Below are positions 52,975-62,356 of a DNA stretch of 62,538 bases, piece after piece. The stretch is from contig NZ_JAHLOD010000020.1 of the NCBI RefSeq assembly GCF_018917145.1, forward strand, positions 1 to 62,538, given 5' to 3'. The stretch comes from Clostridium bornimense. Lineage in GTDB: Bacteria; Bacillota; Clostridia; Clostridiales; Clostridiaceae. Below the pieces are notes generated by a model, which saw nothing but the letters and a program-made list of their open reading frames with translations, did not search any database and was not told the DNA's origin. Both the position numbers and the translations under genes were made by a program. Positions within the stretch are counted from its first letter, which is position 1. Every line of letters starts with the position of its first letter.

Positions 52975-53412
52975 ATGAGTATAGACGATTTAAACGAATT
53001 GTTAAGTATTATAGGAGAAACTCCTTTTTCTAAAATAAAAGTTAAAATTGATGATGTATATTTAGAGTTAGAAAAACCAGAATATGAAAGTAATTCATCA
53101 TGCAATAAGATTCAGTATTCAGATGATAACAATAAGGAAGATCTTTTTAAAGATATAGAGGAAAATGATAATATAAAAGTTATCAAAGCACCTATGGTTG
53201 GAGTTTTCTATAGATCATCTAATCAAGATGAAGAAGTTTTTGTAAAAGAAGGTGATGATATCAAAAAAGGTGATACCATTGGAATAATTGAGGCCATGAA
53301 GATTATGAGTGAAGTGTCTAGTGAGGTTGATGGAGAAGTAGTTGAAGTGTGCTGTGAAGATAAAGCTAATGTAGGATATGGTCAGCCTCTTGTAAAAATA
53401 AAAATAAAGTAG
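52975..53412 (+). CDS. accB: acetyl-CoA carboxylase biotin carboxyl carrier protein
   Basis: The C-terminal 80 residues are a biotinyl domain (IKAPMVGVFYRSSNQDEEVF, VKEGDDIKKGDTIGIIEAMK, IM) with the biotin-accepting Lys in EAMKIM. The N-terminal part is the usual variable linker and helix (SIDDLNELLSIIGETPFSKI). ATG behind GAAAGGCGTGATG is chosen over an earlier Met within the preceding gene's end. It begins the accB-accC-accD-accA run at the end of the polyketide-like operon, which would supply malonyl-CoA for chain extension. Confidence 0.92.
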   Translation: MSIDDLNELLSIIGETPFSKIKVKIDDVYLELEKPEYESNSSCNKIQYSDDNNKEDLFKDIEENDNIKVIKAPMVGVFYRSSNQDEEVFVKEGDDIKKGDTIGIIEAMKIMSEVSSEVDGEVVEVCCEDKANVGYGQPLVKIKIK

Positions 53413-53424
53413 GTGAAATATTCT

Positions 53425-54798
53425 ATGAAAACTAAAAATATAAAAAAAGTTTTAATAGCAAATAGAGGGGAGATTGCTGTTAGGATTATAAGGGCATGCA
53501 AGGAGCTGGGGATAAAAACTGTAGCTGTATATTCAGAAGCTGATAAGGATTCTCTTCATATAAAATTAGCTGATGAATCTATATGTATAGGAGAAGCTTA
53601 TGCTAAAGATAGTTATCTTAACATACCGAATATTATAAGTGCTTGTGAGATTATGGATGTACAAGCTGTTCATCCAGGTTATGGCTTTTTATCTGAAAAT
53701 GCAGAGTTTGCTAAAATATGTGAAGATTGTAATATAATATATATTGGACCTTCTAGTTATATGGTTGGAGCAATGGGAGATAAAATTAGGGCTAAAGAAA
53801 TAATGAAAAATGCAGGAGTACCGGTAATACCAGGATCTGATGGTGGAGTATTAAATGTAGAAAGAGCATTATCAGTAGCTAATAAAATAGGATATCCAGT
53901 AATTATAAAAGCTGCTTTAGGCGGTGGTGGTAAAGGTATAAGAGTAGTGAGTAGTGATGAAGAATTAAAAAAACAATATTATATATGCAAACTCGAGGCT
54001 AAGAAATGTTTCCAAAGTGAGGAAGTTTATATTGAAAAGTTTGTAGAAAAAGCGAAACATATAGAATTTCAAATTATAGCAGACAATTACGGAGATGTAA
54101 TTTATCTGCCAGAAAGAGATTGTTCCATGCAAAGAAATAATCAAAAGATATTAGAAGAATCACCTTCTACAGTTATTACAGAGGAATTGAGAAATAAGAT
54201 TGGCAATACTGTTGTTGAAGCTATTAAAAAGATAGGATATAGAAGTGTAGGAACTATAGAATTTCTTTTAGATAAAGATTATAACTATTATTTCTTAGAG
54301 ATGAATACCAGAATTCAAGTTGAGCATTCAATATCAGAAGATATAAGTAACATAGACATTCTTAAGGAGCAGATTAAAATAGCTGATGGTGAAAAGTTAG
54401 AGATTAAGCAGGAGAATGTTATACTAAGTGGACATTCAATAGAATGTAGAATTAATGCTGAAGATGCTTTCAACGATTTTAGACCATGCCCTGGTAAAAT
54501 TGATAATATAATTTTTCCTGGTGGAATTGGTATAAGAATTGATACAAATGTTTATAATGGTTACACGATTCCTATGTACTATGATTCGATGATTTTGAAG
54601 TTAATAGTTCATGGAAATAGCAGAGAAGAAACTATAGAGAGAACAAAAAGAGCTTTGGATGAAATTAAAATAGAAGGAATAAAAACAAATATTGATTTTC
54701 ATAAGTGGATTTTTAGTAAAGAGGCTTTTTTAGAAGGAAGTTATTGTACAGATTATTTAGAAGATGAGTTGGTGAATAAAGATGGATTCATTAAATAG
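53425..54798 (+). CDS. accC: acetyl-CoA carboxylase biotin carboxylase subunit
   Basis: A full-length (about 457 aa) biotin carboxylase: [35 protein letters not shown], the ATP-grasp glycine loop [25 protein letters not shown] and [14 protein letters not shown](S). It carboxylates biotin on AccB using ATP and bicarbonate. AGGTGAAATATTCT lies before ATG at MKTKNIKK; an in-frame GTG four codons earlier is rejected. It overlaps the next gene by 17 bases, so the acc genes are translationally coupled. Confidence 0.93.
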   Translation: MKTKNIKKVLIANRGEIAVRIIRACKELGIKTVAVYSEADKDSLHIKLADESICIGEAYAKDSYLNIPNIISACEIMDVQAVHPGYGFLSENAEFAKICEDCNIIYIGPSSYMVGAMGDKIRAKEIMKNAGVPVIPGSDGGVLNVERALSVANKIGYPVIIKAALGGGGKGIRVVSSDEELKKQYYICKLEAKKCFQSEEVYIEKFVEKAKHIEFQIIADNYGDVIYLPERDCSMQRNNQKILEESPSTVITEELRNKIGNTVVEAIKKIGYRSVGTIEFLLDKDYNYYFLEMNTRIQVEHSISEDISNIDILKEQIKIADGEKLEIKQENVILSGHSIECRINAEDAFNDFRPCPGKIDNIIFPGGIGIRIDTNVYNGYTIPMYYDSMILKLIVHGNSREETIERTKRALDEIKIEGIKTNIDFHKWIFSKEAFLEGSYCTDYLEDELVNKDGFIK

Positions 54799-55603
54799 AG
54801 TTCAAATTAAGAAAGGTATGTGGACAAAGTGTAAGGAATGTTCAAGCATATTATATACTGAAAGTTTAAAAAATAATTTTTATATATGTGAAAAGTGTAA
54901 TTATCACATGAGAATATCAGCTAAGGAAAGAATAAGAGAAATAATAGATAAAGATACTTTTAAGGAAATGTTTAAAGAAATAAAAACAAAAAACGTCCTA
55001 AATTTTGTTGGTTACGATGAAAAAATTAGAGTAGCTAAAATAAAATCTTCAAGTGATGAAGTTGTAACAGTTGGTGTAGGAAGTATTAATGGAATAAGTG
55101 TAGCATTAGGAGTTATGGATAGTAATTTTATAATGGGAAGTATGGGGACAGCTGTAGGAGAAAGAATTACAAGATTAGTAGAATATGCATCGTATAATAA
55201 ATTACCGCTAATCTTATTTACTGCTTCTGGAGGAGCAAGAATGCAGGAAGGAATATTGTCTTTAATGCAGATGGCAAAAATATCAGCAGCAATAGGACGT
55301 TACAAAGAAAAGGGAGGTTTATATATAAGTGTGTTAACAGATCCAACTACAGGTGGTGTTACAGCAAGTTTTGCAATGCAGGGTGACATAATAATAAGTG
55401 AACCAGGAGCATTAATAGGTTTTGCAGGAAAAAAGGTTATAGAAAATACTATAAAAGAAGAGCTTCCAAAGAATCTTCAGACAGCAGAGTTTTTATTGGA
55501 AAGAGGACAGATAGATCACATTGTTAATAGAAAAGAACTTAAAGAATTTTTATTTAATATTTTAGATATAAATGAGGGAATGCATTATGAATCAGGTTGT
55601 TAA
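54782..55603 (+). CDS. accD: acetyl-CoA carboxylase carboxyltransferase beta subunit
   Basis: The N-terminus carries the AccD zinc finger ([23 protein letters not shown]), then the crotonase-fold carboxyltransferase core ([68 protein letters not shown]). With AccA it transfers CO2 from biotin to acetyl-CoA. The start lies inside the end of accC. The length (273 aa) is normal. Confidence 0.93.
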   Translation: MDSLNRVQIKKGMWTKCKECSSILYTESLKNNFYICEKCNYHMRISAKERIREIIDKDTFKEMFKEIKTKNVLNFVGYDEKIRVAKIKSSSDEVVTVGVGSINGISVALGVMDSNFIMGSMGTAVGERITRLVEYASYNKLPLILFTASGGARMQEGILSLMQMAKISAAIGRYKEKGGLYISVLTDPTTGGVTASFAMQGDIIISEPGALIGFAGKKVIENTIKEELPKNLQTAEFLLERGQIDHIVNRKELKEFLFNILDINEGMHYESGC

Positions 55604-56402
55604 AGAGATAAATAAAGCTTGGGAAATTGTTAAAATAGCACGTAATGCTAACAGACCAAGCTCCAACTATTATATAAAAGCTATATGTGATAAATTTGTA
55701 AGTTTGAATGGTGATAGAAATTTAGAGGATGATAAAGCTGTTATTACAGGTATGTGTAAAATTGAAGGAATATCTGTAGTTATAATAGGTATAAGTAAAG
55801 GTGAAAATCTTAAGGAAAATATAATGAGAAATTTTGGAATGGCAAAGCCAGAAGGATATAAAAAAGCATTAAGAGTTATGAAATTTGCAGAAAGTCATAG
55901 AATGCCTATCATTTGTCTTGTAGATACTCCAGGGGCATATTGCGGTGTAGAAGCTGAAGAAAATGGTGAAGGTATGGCAATTGCAAATAACTTATTAGAA
56001 ATGAGTAGAATGAGAGTTCCCATAGTTTCAGTTTTTGTTGGAGAAGGTGGAAGTGGTGGAGCTTTAGGATTAGGTGTTGCAGATAAAGTTTTAATGCTTG
56101 AAAATGCAATATATTCAATTTTATCTCCAGAAGGATTTGCAAGTATACTGTGGAAAGATCCTAAAAGAGCTGAAGAAGCAGCAGATAAAATGAGATTAAC
56201 AGCAGCAGATTTAAAGGAATTACAAGTAATAGATGAAGTTATTAGTGAACCTTATGGAGGAGCTCATACTAATAAAGATGAAGCTGCTATGATTATAAAA
56301 AATGCTATTTTAAAAGAATTAATGGAATTAATGAAGCATAATATAGATGAAATTCTTGAGGAAAGATATAAAAAGTTCAGAGAGATTGGAAATATATGGT
56401 AA
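55587..56402 (+). CDS. accA: acetyl-CoA carboxylase carboxyltransferase alpha subunit
   Basis: Carboxyltransferase alpha core: [80 protein letters not shown] and the C-terminal [19 protein letters not shown]. The N-terminal helical part is shorter than in E. coli, as in other Firmicutes. ATG at MNQVVKE, behind GAGGGAATGC, is chosen; an ATG five codons earlier lies within that ribosome binding site. It overlaps accD and is the last gene of the operon. No typical terminator follows immediately. Confidence 0.92.
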   Translation: MNQVVKEINKAWEIVKIARNANRPSSNYYIKAICDKFVSLNGDRNLEDDKAVITGMCKIEGISVVIIGISKGENLKENIMRNFGMAKPEGYKKALRVMKFAESHRMPIICLVDTPGAYCGVEAEENGEGMAIANNLLEMSRMRVPIVSVFVGEGGSGGALGLGVADKVLMLENAIYSILSPEGFASILWKDPKRAEEAADKMRLTAADLKELQVIDEVISEPYGGAHTNKDEAAMIIKNAILKELMELMKHNIDEILEERYKKFREIGNIW

Positions 56403-56535
56403 AAATTATTGAGTGGAAAGTAATTTAATATATATTGAACTGCCTTGGTAAGTAGATGTGGAAAATAGTAGCATAATTTTTGAGTGTGTTAAGAAAACTC
56501 TGTAAATAGCTTTCTATGATAATTATTTTAGATGT

Positions 56536-56560
56536 ATAAGTACCATGATTTGGTGCTTAT
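56536..56560 (+). terminator. weak hairpin downstream of accA
   Basis: ATAAGTACCA pairs with TGGTGCTTAT (one G-U) around a 5-base loop, without a clear T run. It may still end or protect the operon transcript. Confidence 0.4.
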
Positions 56561-56602
56561 ACCTTGATTACAATATAATAAATAAAAATATGCATGTCAA
56601 GA

Positions 56603-56630
56603 ACACCCTTAAACGGGTGTAATTTTTTTT
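56603..56630 (+). terminator. probable operon terminator
   Basis: ACACCC pairs with GGGTGT around a 6-base loop, followed by AA and eight T. It is the first strong terminator after accA. Confidence 0.7.
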
Positions 56631-56649
56631 AATTGTAAAACCCATAGGT

Positions 56650-56972
56650 TTATTCCGGTAATTTGCCTTCGTACATTATTGATAGCTCTCCATAAACCTT
56701 ACCCCAACTTTATAATGGTAAATTTCACTTCTTTGTAGCTTCAAATAAATTTAAATATAGGACTTATTACGTCCAAATTTGTAGACCAACTTTTCATCGC
56801 ATTAGGATAATGTGGTTTCTATTTTTAAGCAACCTCTAACATTCGAGTATGAGCAGCTTCTTCTGAAGGTGAATGATAAATAGTTTTTAAATCTGCTGCA
56901 GCAGCCTTTATATCTTTATCAGCTACATATTTTAATGTATTATATTCTTGCGGATATACAATCCTACAAGAT
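56650..56972 (-). mobile_element. IS256-family (Mutator-type) transposase relic
   Basis: On the minus strand, in broken frames: QEYNTLKYVADKDIKAAAAD, LKTIYHSPSEEAAHTRMLEV, KPHYPNAMKSWSTNLDVISP, IFKF, then SWGKVYGELSIMYEGKLPE-stop. This matches the C-terminal third of IS256 transposases. Several stop codons, frameshifts and an internal deletion are present, so it is inactive. It abuts a second transposase relic at its 5' end. Confidence 0.8.
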
Positions 56973-56979
56973 TTAATAA

Positions 56980-57261
56980 AATATCCTTAGATAGAAGAAC
57001 TGCAAAAAATATTCTTAATTTAGTTCATGAATTTCGTGATATTTAAAAAAATAAAAAAAGAAAATATTTCGATACTTAGATATTTAGATAGAAAAAGCTT
57101 TAAGTTTAGAAGTAAAAGAAATAAATAGCTTTGTAGGAGGAATATAAAGAGACTTAGTTGTTGTAAAAAATATAATAAAATATGACTATAATAATGGATT
57201 AGCAGAAGGAGATATAAATAAAATCAAGCAAATAAAAAGAATTATGTTTGGAAAGAACTAG
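56980..57261 (+). mobile_element. ISL3-family transposase relic
   Basis: In broken plus-strand frames: DRRTAKNILNLVHEF, then SLEVKEINSFVGGI, RDLVVVKNIIKYDYNNGLAE, GDINKIKQIKRIMFGKN. NNGLAEGxxNKIKxIKRxMxG is the conserved C-terminal motif of ISL3 transposases. At least four internal stops are present. Direct contact with the IS256 relic suggests nested insertions followed by deletion. Confidence 0.75.
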
Positions 57262-57342
57262 TCTTATCTTATCATTTATAATAATAGAAGTGAGATAGGA
57301 GAATAATTTAACTAAAGAGAAAAGCATAGAGATAAAATATAG

Positions 57343-57831
57343 ATGAGAAGAGTTAGACCATTAAATGATTTCATATTCAAAAAAGTACTTGGTAAAAAAG
57401 GAGATGAGGATATTTTAATATCTTAGACTTTGAATTTTTAGGAACAGAAAGTTATCAATACTCATTTCATTTATGGGAAGATATTAAAAAAGAGTATATG
57501 CTTATAGATATGGTATAAGTACATTTTTTGAGAAAGATATATCTGGAACTACATTAGTCGAGTTGATTAGTTTGGATTCAGCAATAAAAAAGCCGAGTAA
57601 AAAATTGAATATTTAAATAGTGATGAAGAAGCAATGAAAATATATTGGGAAAGAGAAAGATCACTACATGAAAGAGTAAATATGATTAGTTCAGCAGAAG
57701 CGAAAGGCAAGAATGATAAGACAATAGAAATAGTAAAAAACTTGTTAGACATTTTAGATGATGAAATAATAGCGGTTAAGACAGGATTAAATATAGAAGA
57801 AGTTAAAACGTTAAGAGATAAAAATTATTAG
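57343..57831 (+). pseudogene. Rpn/PDDEXK-type recombination-promoting nuclease, decayed
   Basis: The start MRRVRPLNDFIFKKVLGKKG, DEDILIS is the standard opening of the PD-(D/E)XK nuclease family transposases (Rpn/YhgA-like). A stop follows at once, the middle is largely deleted and frameshifted, and the last 65 codons (SDEEAMKIYWERERSLHERV, LDDEIIAVKTGLNIEEVKTL) give the typical helical C-terminus of the same family. Several frame breaks rule out a functional product, although the C-terminal part remains an open frame. Confidence 0.75.
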
Positions 57832-57858
57832 GATAGGTGAAAACCTATCTTATTTTTT
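57832..57858 (+). terminator. terminator after the Rpn-like pseudogene
   Basis: GATAGGT, loop GAAA, ACCTATC and T-rich tail; the same hairpin as at 33476. From here to 58145 the sequence shows no gene that I can support. Confidence 0.75.
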
Positions 57859-58145
57859 ATAAAAATATAGCTGAAATTTGAATTTGAAATATTATTAATA
57901 TTGTATATGTTAAAGTCTAAATTTTTTTACTTACGGTGAGGTAAACAGTATGTTTTTTATATTTAAAATCTATATCAAAACACAGCAAAAATTAAGTAAT
58001 CCCAAAGGAACATTGATTTTTTACAAGAATTTATAAGTAAATTAACATAAATTGGGAAAAATGCTATATTTGTTACAAAGTTCATGATACGATAATAATA
58101 AGAAATGAATAAGATACTAAAAGGTATTTAAGAAAAGAGGTAAAA

Positions 58146-58847
58146 ATGAAAACAATTATAATTGCATTATTAACTATAATATATACATTTTTTACATGGC
58201 CATTAAGGATAATTAATAGAAAAAAATCAAGAGAAGAAAGAGAAGCAGCTAACTACAAACTTTTAAGAGTACTTATAAAAATGGTAATTTCTATAACTGG
58301 AATAAAGATATCTATAGATGGAAAAGAAAATATAAAAAAGGATACAAATTATTTAATAATAGCAAATCATAAAAGTGACCTTGATAGTTTAATATTGATA
58401 TGGTTATTTGAAGAGCCATTGATTTTTATAGGAAAAGAAGAATTAAAGAAGACACCATTTATAAGTACTTGGTTTAAGGAAATTGGATCCCTTTTTATAG
58501 AAAGAGATAATATTAGACAATCGGCGAAAGTTATATTGGAAGGTGTTGAAATTTTAAAAGGTGGAAAGTCTATAGTTATTTTTCCTGAAGGGAAAAGAAT
58601 TATGGAAGACAGACTTGGAGAATTTAAGAATGGAAGCTTTAAACTTGCAATTAAGTCAAAAGTAGCTGTTTTACCTGTAGCAATTGTTGATTCATATAAA
58701 GCATTTGAAGAATCTAAAAGAATAAAGTCTGCAAATATTAAGATTAATGTGGGAGAAAAAATAGATTACAAAGAATTAGGCTATACGAAAACATCTGAAT
58801 TGTGTGAGCATACAAAATTAGTTGTTGAAAGATTATATAGGAACTAA
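58146..58847 (+). CDS. plsC: 1-acyl-sn-glycerol-3-phosphate acyltransferase
   Basis: An N-terminal membrane segment is followed by the PlsC acyltransferase motifs: IANHKSDLDSL (NHxxxxD), GSLFIERDN and VIFPEGKRI (the FPEG substrate motif), then VLPVAIV. It acylates lysophosphatidate at the sn-2 position on the inner membrane face. GAAAAGAGGTAAAA precedes the ATG. It is monocistronic. It lies near the lipid-like polyketide block, but IS debris separates them and it is probably a separate housekeeping-type or paralogous gene. Confidence 0.9.
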   Translation: MKTIIIALLTIIYTFFTWPLRIINRKKSREEREAANYKLLRVLIKMVISITGIKISIDGKENIKKDTNYLIIANHKSDLDSLILIWLFEEPLIFIGKEELKKTPFISTWFKEIGSLFIERDNIRQSAKVILEGVEILKGGKSIVIFPEGKRIMEDRLGEFKNGSFKLAIKSKVAVLPVAIVDSYKAFEESKRIKSANIKINVGEKIDYKELGYTKTSELCEHTKLVVERLYRN

Positions 58848-58960
58848 CATGTTTAGCTGTTTCTAGTGCTTCTACAACATACTTTACATCCAATGTTTTG
58901 TTTAATAACCAATATATTGTATAATTTAAGCAATAGAATAAGATTAGGAAGGGTTAAAAA

Positions 58961-59005
58961 ATGTTTAAGATAGGTGAATTTTCAGTACTTACGTCTAAAA
59001 GATAA
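58961..59005 (+). pseudogene. MerR-family regulator remnant, first 14 codons
   Basis: MFKIGEFSVLTSKR-stop begins exactly like MerR proteins (M-KIGEFS-LT), with a strong AGGAAGGGTTAAAAA ribosome binding site. The rest of the HTH is gone. It precedes a GyrI-like gene, the usual effector domain of MerR regulators. It could be a relic or, less likely, a translated leader. Confidence 0.6.
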
Positions 59006-59098
59006 GATATTGACTCTAGCATAATGCGAGGGTATATGCTTTTTCTATAGAAACTAAATATGAAAAAGCATATCAAAATATATTGGAGGGAATAAACA

Positions 59099-59704
59099 AT
59101 GAAGCATGAGTGGAAAAAACATGAAAAGGGACTATATTCACCAAAGGAGACACCACAGTTAATATCTGTTCCAAAGCAGAAGTTTTTTATGATTAAAGGA
59201 AAGGGAAATCCTAATGATGAAGATTTTTCAGAGAGAATAGGCATTTTATACTCTTTAGCATATGCTGTTAGAATGATGCCTAAGAAGGGATTTGTACCGG
59301 AGGGATATTTTGAATATACTGTATACCCACTTGAAGGAGTTTGGGAAGCAGGGAATACAAGTGATAAGTTTACATTTTCATATACAATTATGATTAGACA
59401 ACCAGACTTTGTTACAGAAGAGGTTGTAAATAAAGCTTTTGAAATAGCAAATGTTAAGAAACCTAATCCACTTCTAAAAGAAGCTTATTATGGTGAAATT
59501 GAAGAAGGTCTTTCAGTACAAGTTCTTCACATAGGTGATTATGATGATGAACCAAAAAGCTTTGAAAAGATGATAAAATTTATGAATGAAAATAATTTAG
59601 AAAAAATAGGAGAGACACATAGAGAGATATATTTGTCAGATGCAAGAAAAGTAGAACGTAATAAATTAAAAACAATACTGAGATACATGGTGAAGCAAAA
59701 GTAA
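59099..59704 (+). CDS. GyrI-like small-molecule-binding domain protein
   Basis: The 201-residue protein matches the stand-alone GyrI-like/SOUL-type fold found in clostridia: LISVPKQKFFMIKGKGNPND, FSERIGILYSLAYAVRMMPK, YPLEGVWEAG, MIRQPDFVT and the end YLSDARKVERNKLKTILRYM. Such proteins bind or hydrolyse hydrophobic or toxic small molecules; the substrate is unknown. TTGGAGGGAATAAACA precedes the ATG. A MerR remnant lies just upstream, so it may once have been co-regulated by a MerR-type sensor. Confidence 0.82.
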   Translation: MKHEWKKHEKGLYSPKETPQLISVPKQKFFMIKGKGNPNDEDFSERIGILYSLAYAVRMMPKKGFVPEGYFEYTVYPLEGVWEAGNTSDKFTFSYTIMIRQPDFVTEEVVNKAFEIANVKKPNPLLKEAYYGEIEEGLSVQVLHIGDYDDEPKSFEKMIKFMNENNLEKIGETHREIYLSDARKVERNKLKTILRYMVKQK

Positions 59705-59764
59705 TGGGTGTGCAAATATCTAAATTTGAATAGTTTAATATGTAAGATAATGCGTAGAATATAG

Positions 59765-59805
59765 AGTTTCTCAATACTAAGCTTTAATGCAGTTGAGGAA
59801 CTTTT
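59765..59805. terminator. terminator hairpin, repeated element copy 2
   Basis: AGTTTCTCAA pairs with TTGAGGAACT (one G-U) around an 18-base loop, followed by TTTTATTTA. It is homologous to the hairpin at 37848, with the same arm, loop length and partly the same loop sequence. Confidence 0.75.
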
Positions 59806-59935
59806 ATTTATATTATTTACCAGGAAAGTAAAGGCATGTATAATAAAATGTATAAATCATAAACTTGTTGATATATGTAATTTTAGTGATTAGAAAGTTG
59901 GTAACTAAAATAAGAATTTGAAAGGAAGAAAGATA

Positions 59936-60499
59936 ATGTTGACACATATGGGAACACAGGTCATTGAAACTGAAAGATTGATTATGCGTCGTTTTAAATA
60001 TAGTGATGATGATGCAATGTTGAAATATTGGGTTGCTGATGAAAAAATCCAATCACTTTACTCAGAACCAACATATAACACAAAAGATGAAGTAAGGGGG
60101 CTATTGGATAAATATATATCTTCCTATGAAAATAGTGACTATTATCGATGGGCAATTATTGATAAAGTAACAAAGGAATGTATTGGTCAAATTGCATATT
60201 TTCTTGTTGATAGTAAGAATCATTTTGCAGAAATTGAGTATTGCATTGGTTCTGCTTTTCAGTGCAAAGGATTAGCAACAGAAGCTACAAAAGCAGTAAT
60301 TAATTATGGATTTGAAAGAATGAATCTGCACAAGGTACAGATATGCACAAAGACAATAAATAAGCCTTCACAACGTGTTATCGAAAAATGTGGTTTCATT
60401 TATGAAGGTACTTTACGAGATTATTTTTTTATGGATAATCAATATGTTAGTAGAATGTACTATTCTTTATTGAGGAGTGAATTTAAAAATAATAGATAA
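59936..60499 (+). CDS. GNAT acetyltransferase, RimJ/RimL-like
   Basis: An intact member of the ribosomal-protein N-acetyltransferase-like group: VIETERLIMRRFKYSDDDAM, WAIIDKVTKECIGQIAYFLV, AEIEYCIGSAFQCKGLATEA (the acetyl-CoA pyrophosphate loop Q-x-x-G-x-A) and KVQICTKTINKPSQRVIEKC, GFIYEGTLRDYF. It may acetylate a protein N-terminus or a small amine. ATG behind AAAGGAAGAAAGATA is chosen over a TTG six codons upstream. In contrast to the several broken GNATs in this window, this one has no lesion. Confidence 0.9.
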   Translation: MLTHMGTQVIETERLIMRRFKYSDDDAMLKYWVADEKIQSLYSEPTYNTKDEVRGLLDKYISSYENSDYYRWAIIDKVTKECIGQIAYFLVDSKNHFAEIEYCIGSAFQCKGLATEATKAVINYGFERMNLHKVQICTKTINKPSQRVIEKCGFIYEGTLRDYFFMDNQYVSRMYYSLLRSEFKNNR

Positions 60500-60551
60500 A
60501 TGACAAGTTTGCGTTAATATAATGATAATAAGGGAAAAATAGGAGTTTCAT

Positions 60552-61676
60552 ATGAAAAAGTCAATAACTGCATTTATAATTCTAATATCAATTGGAATTA
60601 TTATATTAACAGCAGTGTCGTGGGAAAATACTGAATATACTATTTATGCAATATTAATTATACTTTTAATAGATTGTATTCACCTTATCAAAAATGTAAT
60701 TAAAATAAATTATAAAATAGTAACATTAATAGAGCTTGGGCTGATTGTTGTTAGTATGTTTATTGGGCATACATATACAGCCTTATTGGTCACTATATTA
60801 TTATTTGATTTATTTGAAGGTAATCTTACATTATATATAAATGTAGCCATATCTATTTTTACATTGTATCTTACTAGTGTAAAGTATATTAGTATTAAAG
60901 AGTTAATAATTATAAGCATGATTATAATTATTATTAATTTATATTTATATGAAATTAAGGATAAATTAAATGAGGAAGAAAAGTATAGGAGATTAAATAA
61001 AGACAGTAGTAATAGTAAAATAGTTATGGAAAAAAAGATTGATGAATTAGAGAAATATTTAGATCAAAATAATATTATTACAGTATTAAAGGAACGTAAT
61101 TTTATAGCACAAAAACTTCATGATCACTTAGGTCACAGAATAACAAGTTCCATTATGCAGTTAGAAGTTACTAAAGAAATGATAGGAAACAATGATGAAC
61201 TAGCAAAAAAATCTCTAGTTACAGCAATGGGTAATTTAAGGGAAGGTATGGAAGAAATACGAGATTTTTTAAGACAAGTTAAGCCAGGTCAATCAGTCAT
61301 AGGAATTGAGAATATAAAGGAGCTTGTATTAAAATTTCAATATGTTACTGGAATAGAAACAGCATTTTTATGTGATGGAGATATTTCAGCTATTAGATTA
61401 ATGGAGCTTAGAATTATAGAAGATAATATTAAAGAAGCATTAACTAATGCAGCTAAGTATTCTAATGCAACAAAAATTACTGTATCCATATTAGTATTTA
61501 ATATGTTTTATAGAGTTGAAATAAGAGATAATGGCAGAGGTGTAGAAAAGTTATCTAAGGGGTTAGGGTTAAGAGGAATAGAAGAACGATTAGAAGAAAT
61601 AAACGGTAGAGTTGAATATTATAATGATAATGGATTTGTAGTAAATATGATTATAAATAAGGGGAGAAAAAAATGA
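60552..61676 (+). CDS. NarL-type sensor histidine kinase
   Basis: The N-terminal 135 residues hold about six short membrane helices and no extracellular domain. A coiled linker follows, then the HisKA_3 motif LKERNFIAQKLHDHLGHRIT with phospho-acceptor His, and a HATPase_c domain (IKEALTNAAKYSNATKI, VEIRDNGRGV, GLGLRGIEERLEEINGRVEY). Its stop overlaps the response regulator's start. TAGGAGTTTCAT precedes the ATG. The layout resembles LiaS/DesK-like kinases that sense the membrane. The stimulus is unknown. Confidence 0.92.
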   Translation: MKKSITAFIILISIGIIILTAVSWENTEYTIYAILIILLIDCIHLIKNVIKINYKIVTLIELGLIVVSMFIGHTYTALLVTILLFDLFEGNLTLYINVAISIFTLYLTSVKYISIKELIIISMIIIIINLYLYEIKDKLNEEEKYRRLNKDSSNSKIVMEKKIDELEKYLDQNNIITVLKERNFIAQKLHDHLGHRITSSIMQLEVTKEMIGNNDELAKKSLVTAMGNLREGMEEIRDFLRQVKPGQSVIGIENIKELVLKFQYVTGIETAFLCDGDISAIRLMELRIIEDNIKEALTNAAKYSNATKITVSILVFNMFYRVEIRDNGRGVEKLSKGLGLRGIEERLEEINGRVEYYNDNGFVVNMIINKGRKK

Positions 61677-62293
61677 GCATTAAAGTATTGATTTGTGATG
61701 ATGATAGCTTAATAAGAGAAAGTTTAAAAGTACTGTTGCCGTTAAAAGGTGATATTGAAATTGTGGCTGTTGCTGAAGATGGGGAAGAAGCTGTAAGCAT
61801 TTGCACTACAGAAGAAATAGATGTAGCACTTTTAGATATAAGAATGCCTAAGATGTCAGGTGTTGAAGCAGTAAAGGAAATCGCAAGTAAAACAGATACT
61901 AAATGTTTGATTTTGACTACCTTTGATGAAGAAGATTACATTAATGAAGCAATGGAGTATGGTGCTAAAGGGTATATTTTAAAAAATAGCACACCGGATC
62001 AAATAGTTCAAAGTATTACTTCTGTTTATAACAATACTATTGTAATGAATGAAAATGTGTTAAATAAATTTCAAGGTAACAAGGGTGGACCACAATTTAC
62101 TAAATATGATTTTACAGAAAGAGAAAAAGATATTATTATTGCAATAAGTGAAGGTCTTAGCAATAAAGAGATAAGCAAAAAGTTATTTATTTCAGAAGGT
62201 ACTATTAGAAATTATATAACTATGATATTAGATAAAACAGATTTAGAACATAGAACAGCTATTGCAGTCAATTATCTAAAGGGAAATTTATAA
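61673..62293 (+). CDS. NarL/LuxR-family response regulator
   Basis: The receiver domain has the acidic pocket CDDD, phospho-acceptor Asp55 (ALLDIRMPKMSG), Thr in LILTTFDEED and Lys in GYILKNSTP. The C-terminal LuxR-type HTH (FTEREKDIIIAISEGLSNKE, ISKKLFISEGTIRNYITMIL) is complete. It is coupled by a 4-base overlap to the kinase gene. GGGGAGAAAAAA precedes the ATG. The target genes are not evident within the window. Confidence 0.93.
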   Translation: MSIKVLICDDDSLIRESLKVLLPLKGDIEIVAVAEDGEEAVSICTTEEIDVALLDIRMPKMSGVEAVKEIASKTDTKCLILTTFDEEDYINEAMEYGAKGYILKNSTPDQIVQSITSVYNNTIVMNENVLNKFQGNKGGPQFTKYDFTEREKDIIIAISEGLSNKEISKKLFISEGTIRNYITMILDKTDLEHRTAIAVNYLKGNL

Positions 62294-62314
62294 ATATGAC
62301 AAATGTAATATAAG

Positions 62315-62354
62315 AAAGGTGATATTCTTCAGTATGGAGATATTGCCTTTTTTT
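62315..62354 (+). terminator. terminator of the two-component operon and intron target
   Basis: AAAGGTGATATTC pairs imperfectly with GAGATATTGCCTTT around a 9-base loop, then TTTTT. A class C group II intron begins 3 bases later. Confidence 0.8.
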
Positions 62355-62356
62355 AT

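Noticed and set aside
58850-58935. Minus-strand frame reading YTIYWLLNKTLDVKYVVEAL, ETAKHV, resembling an IS3 transposase fragment
   Set aside because: Too short, without start or further motifs; the similarity is an impression only, so it is not listed as a mobile element.
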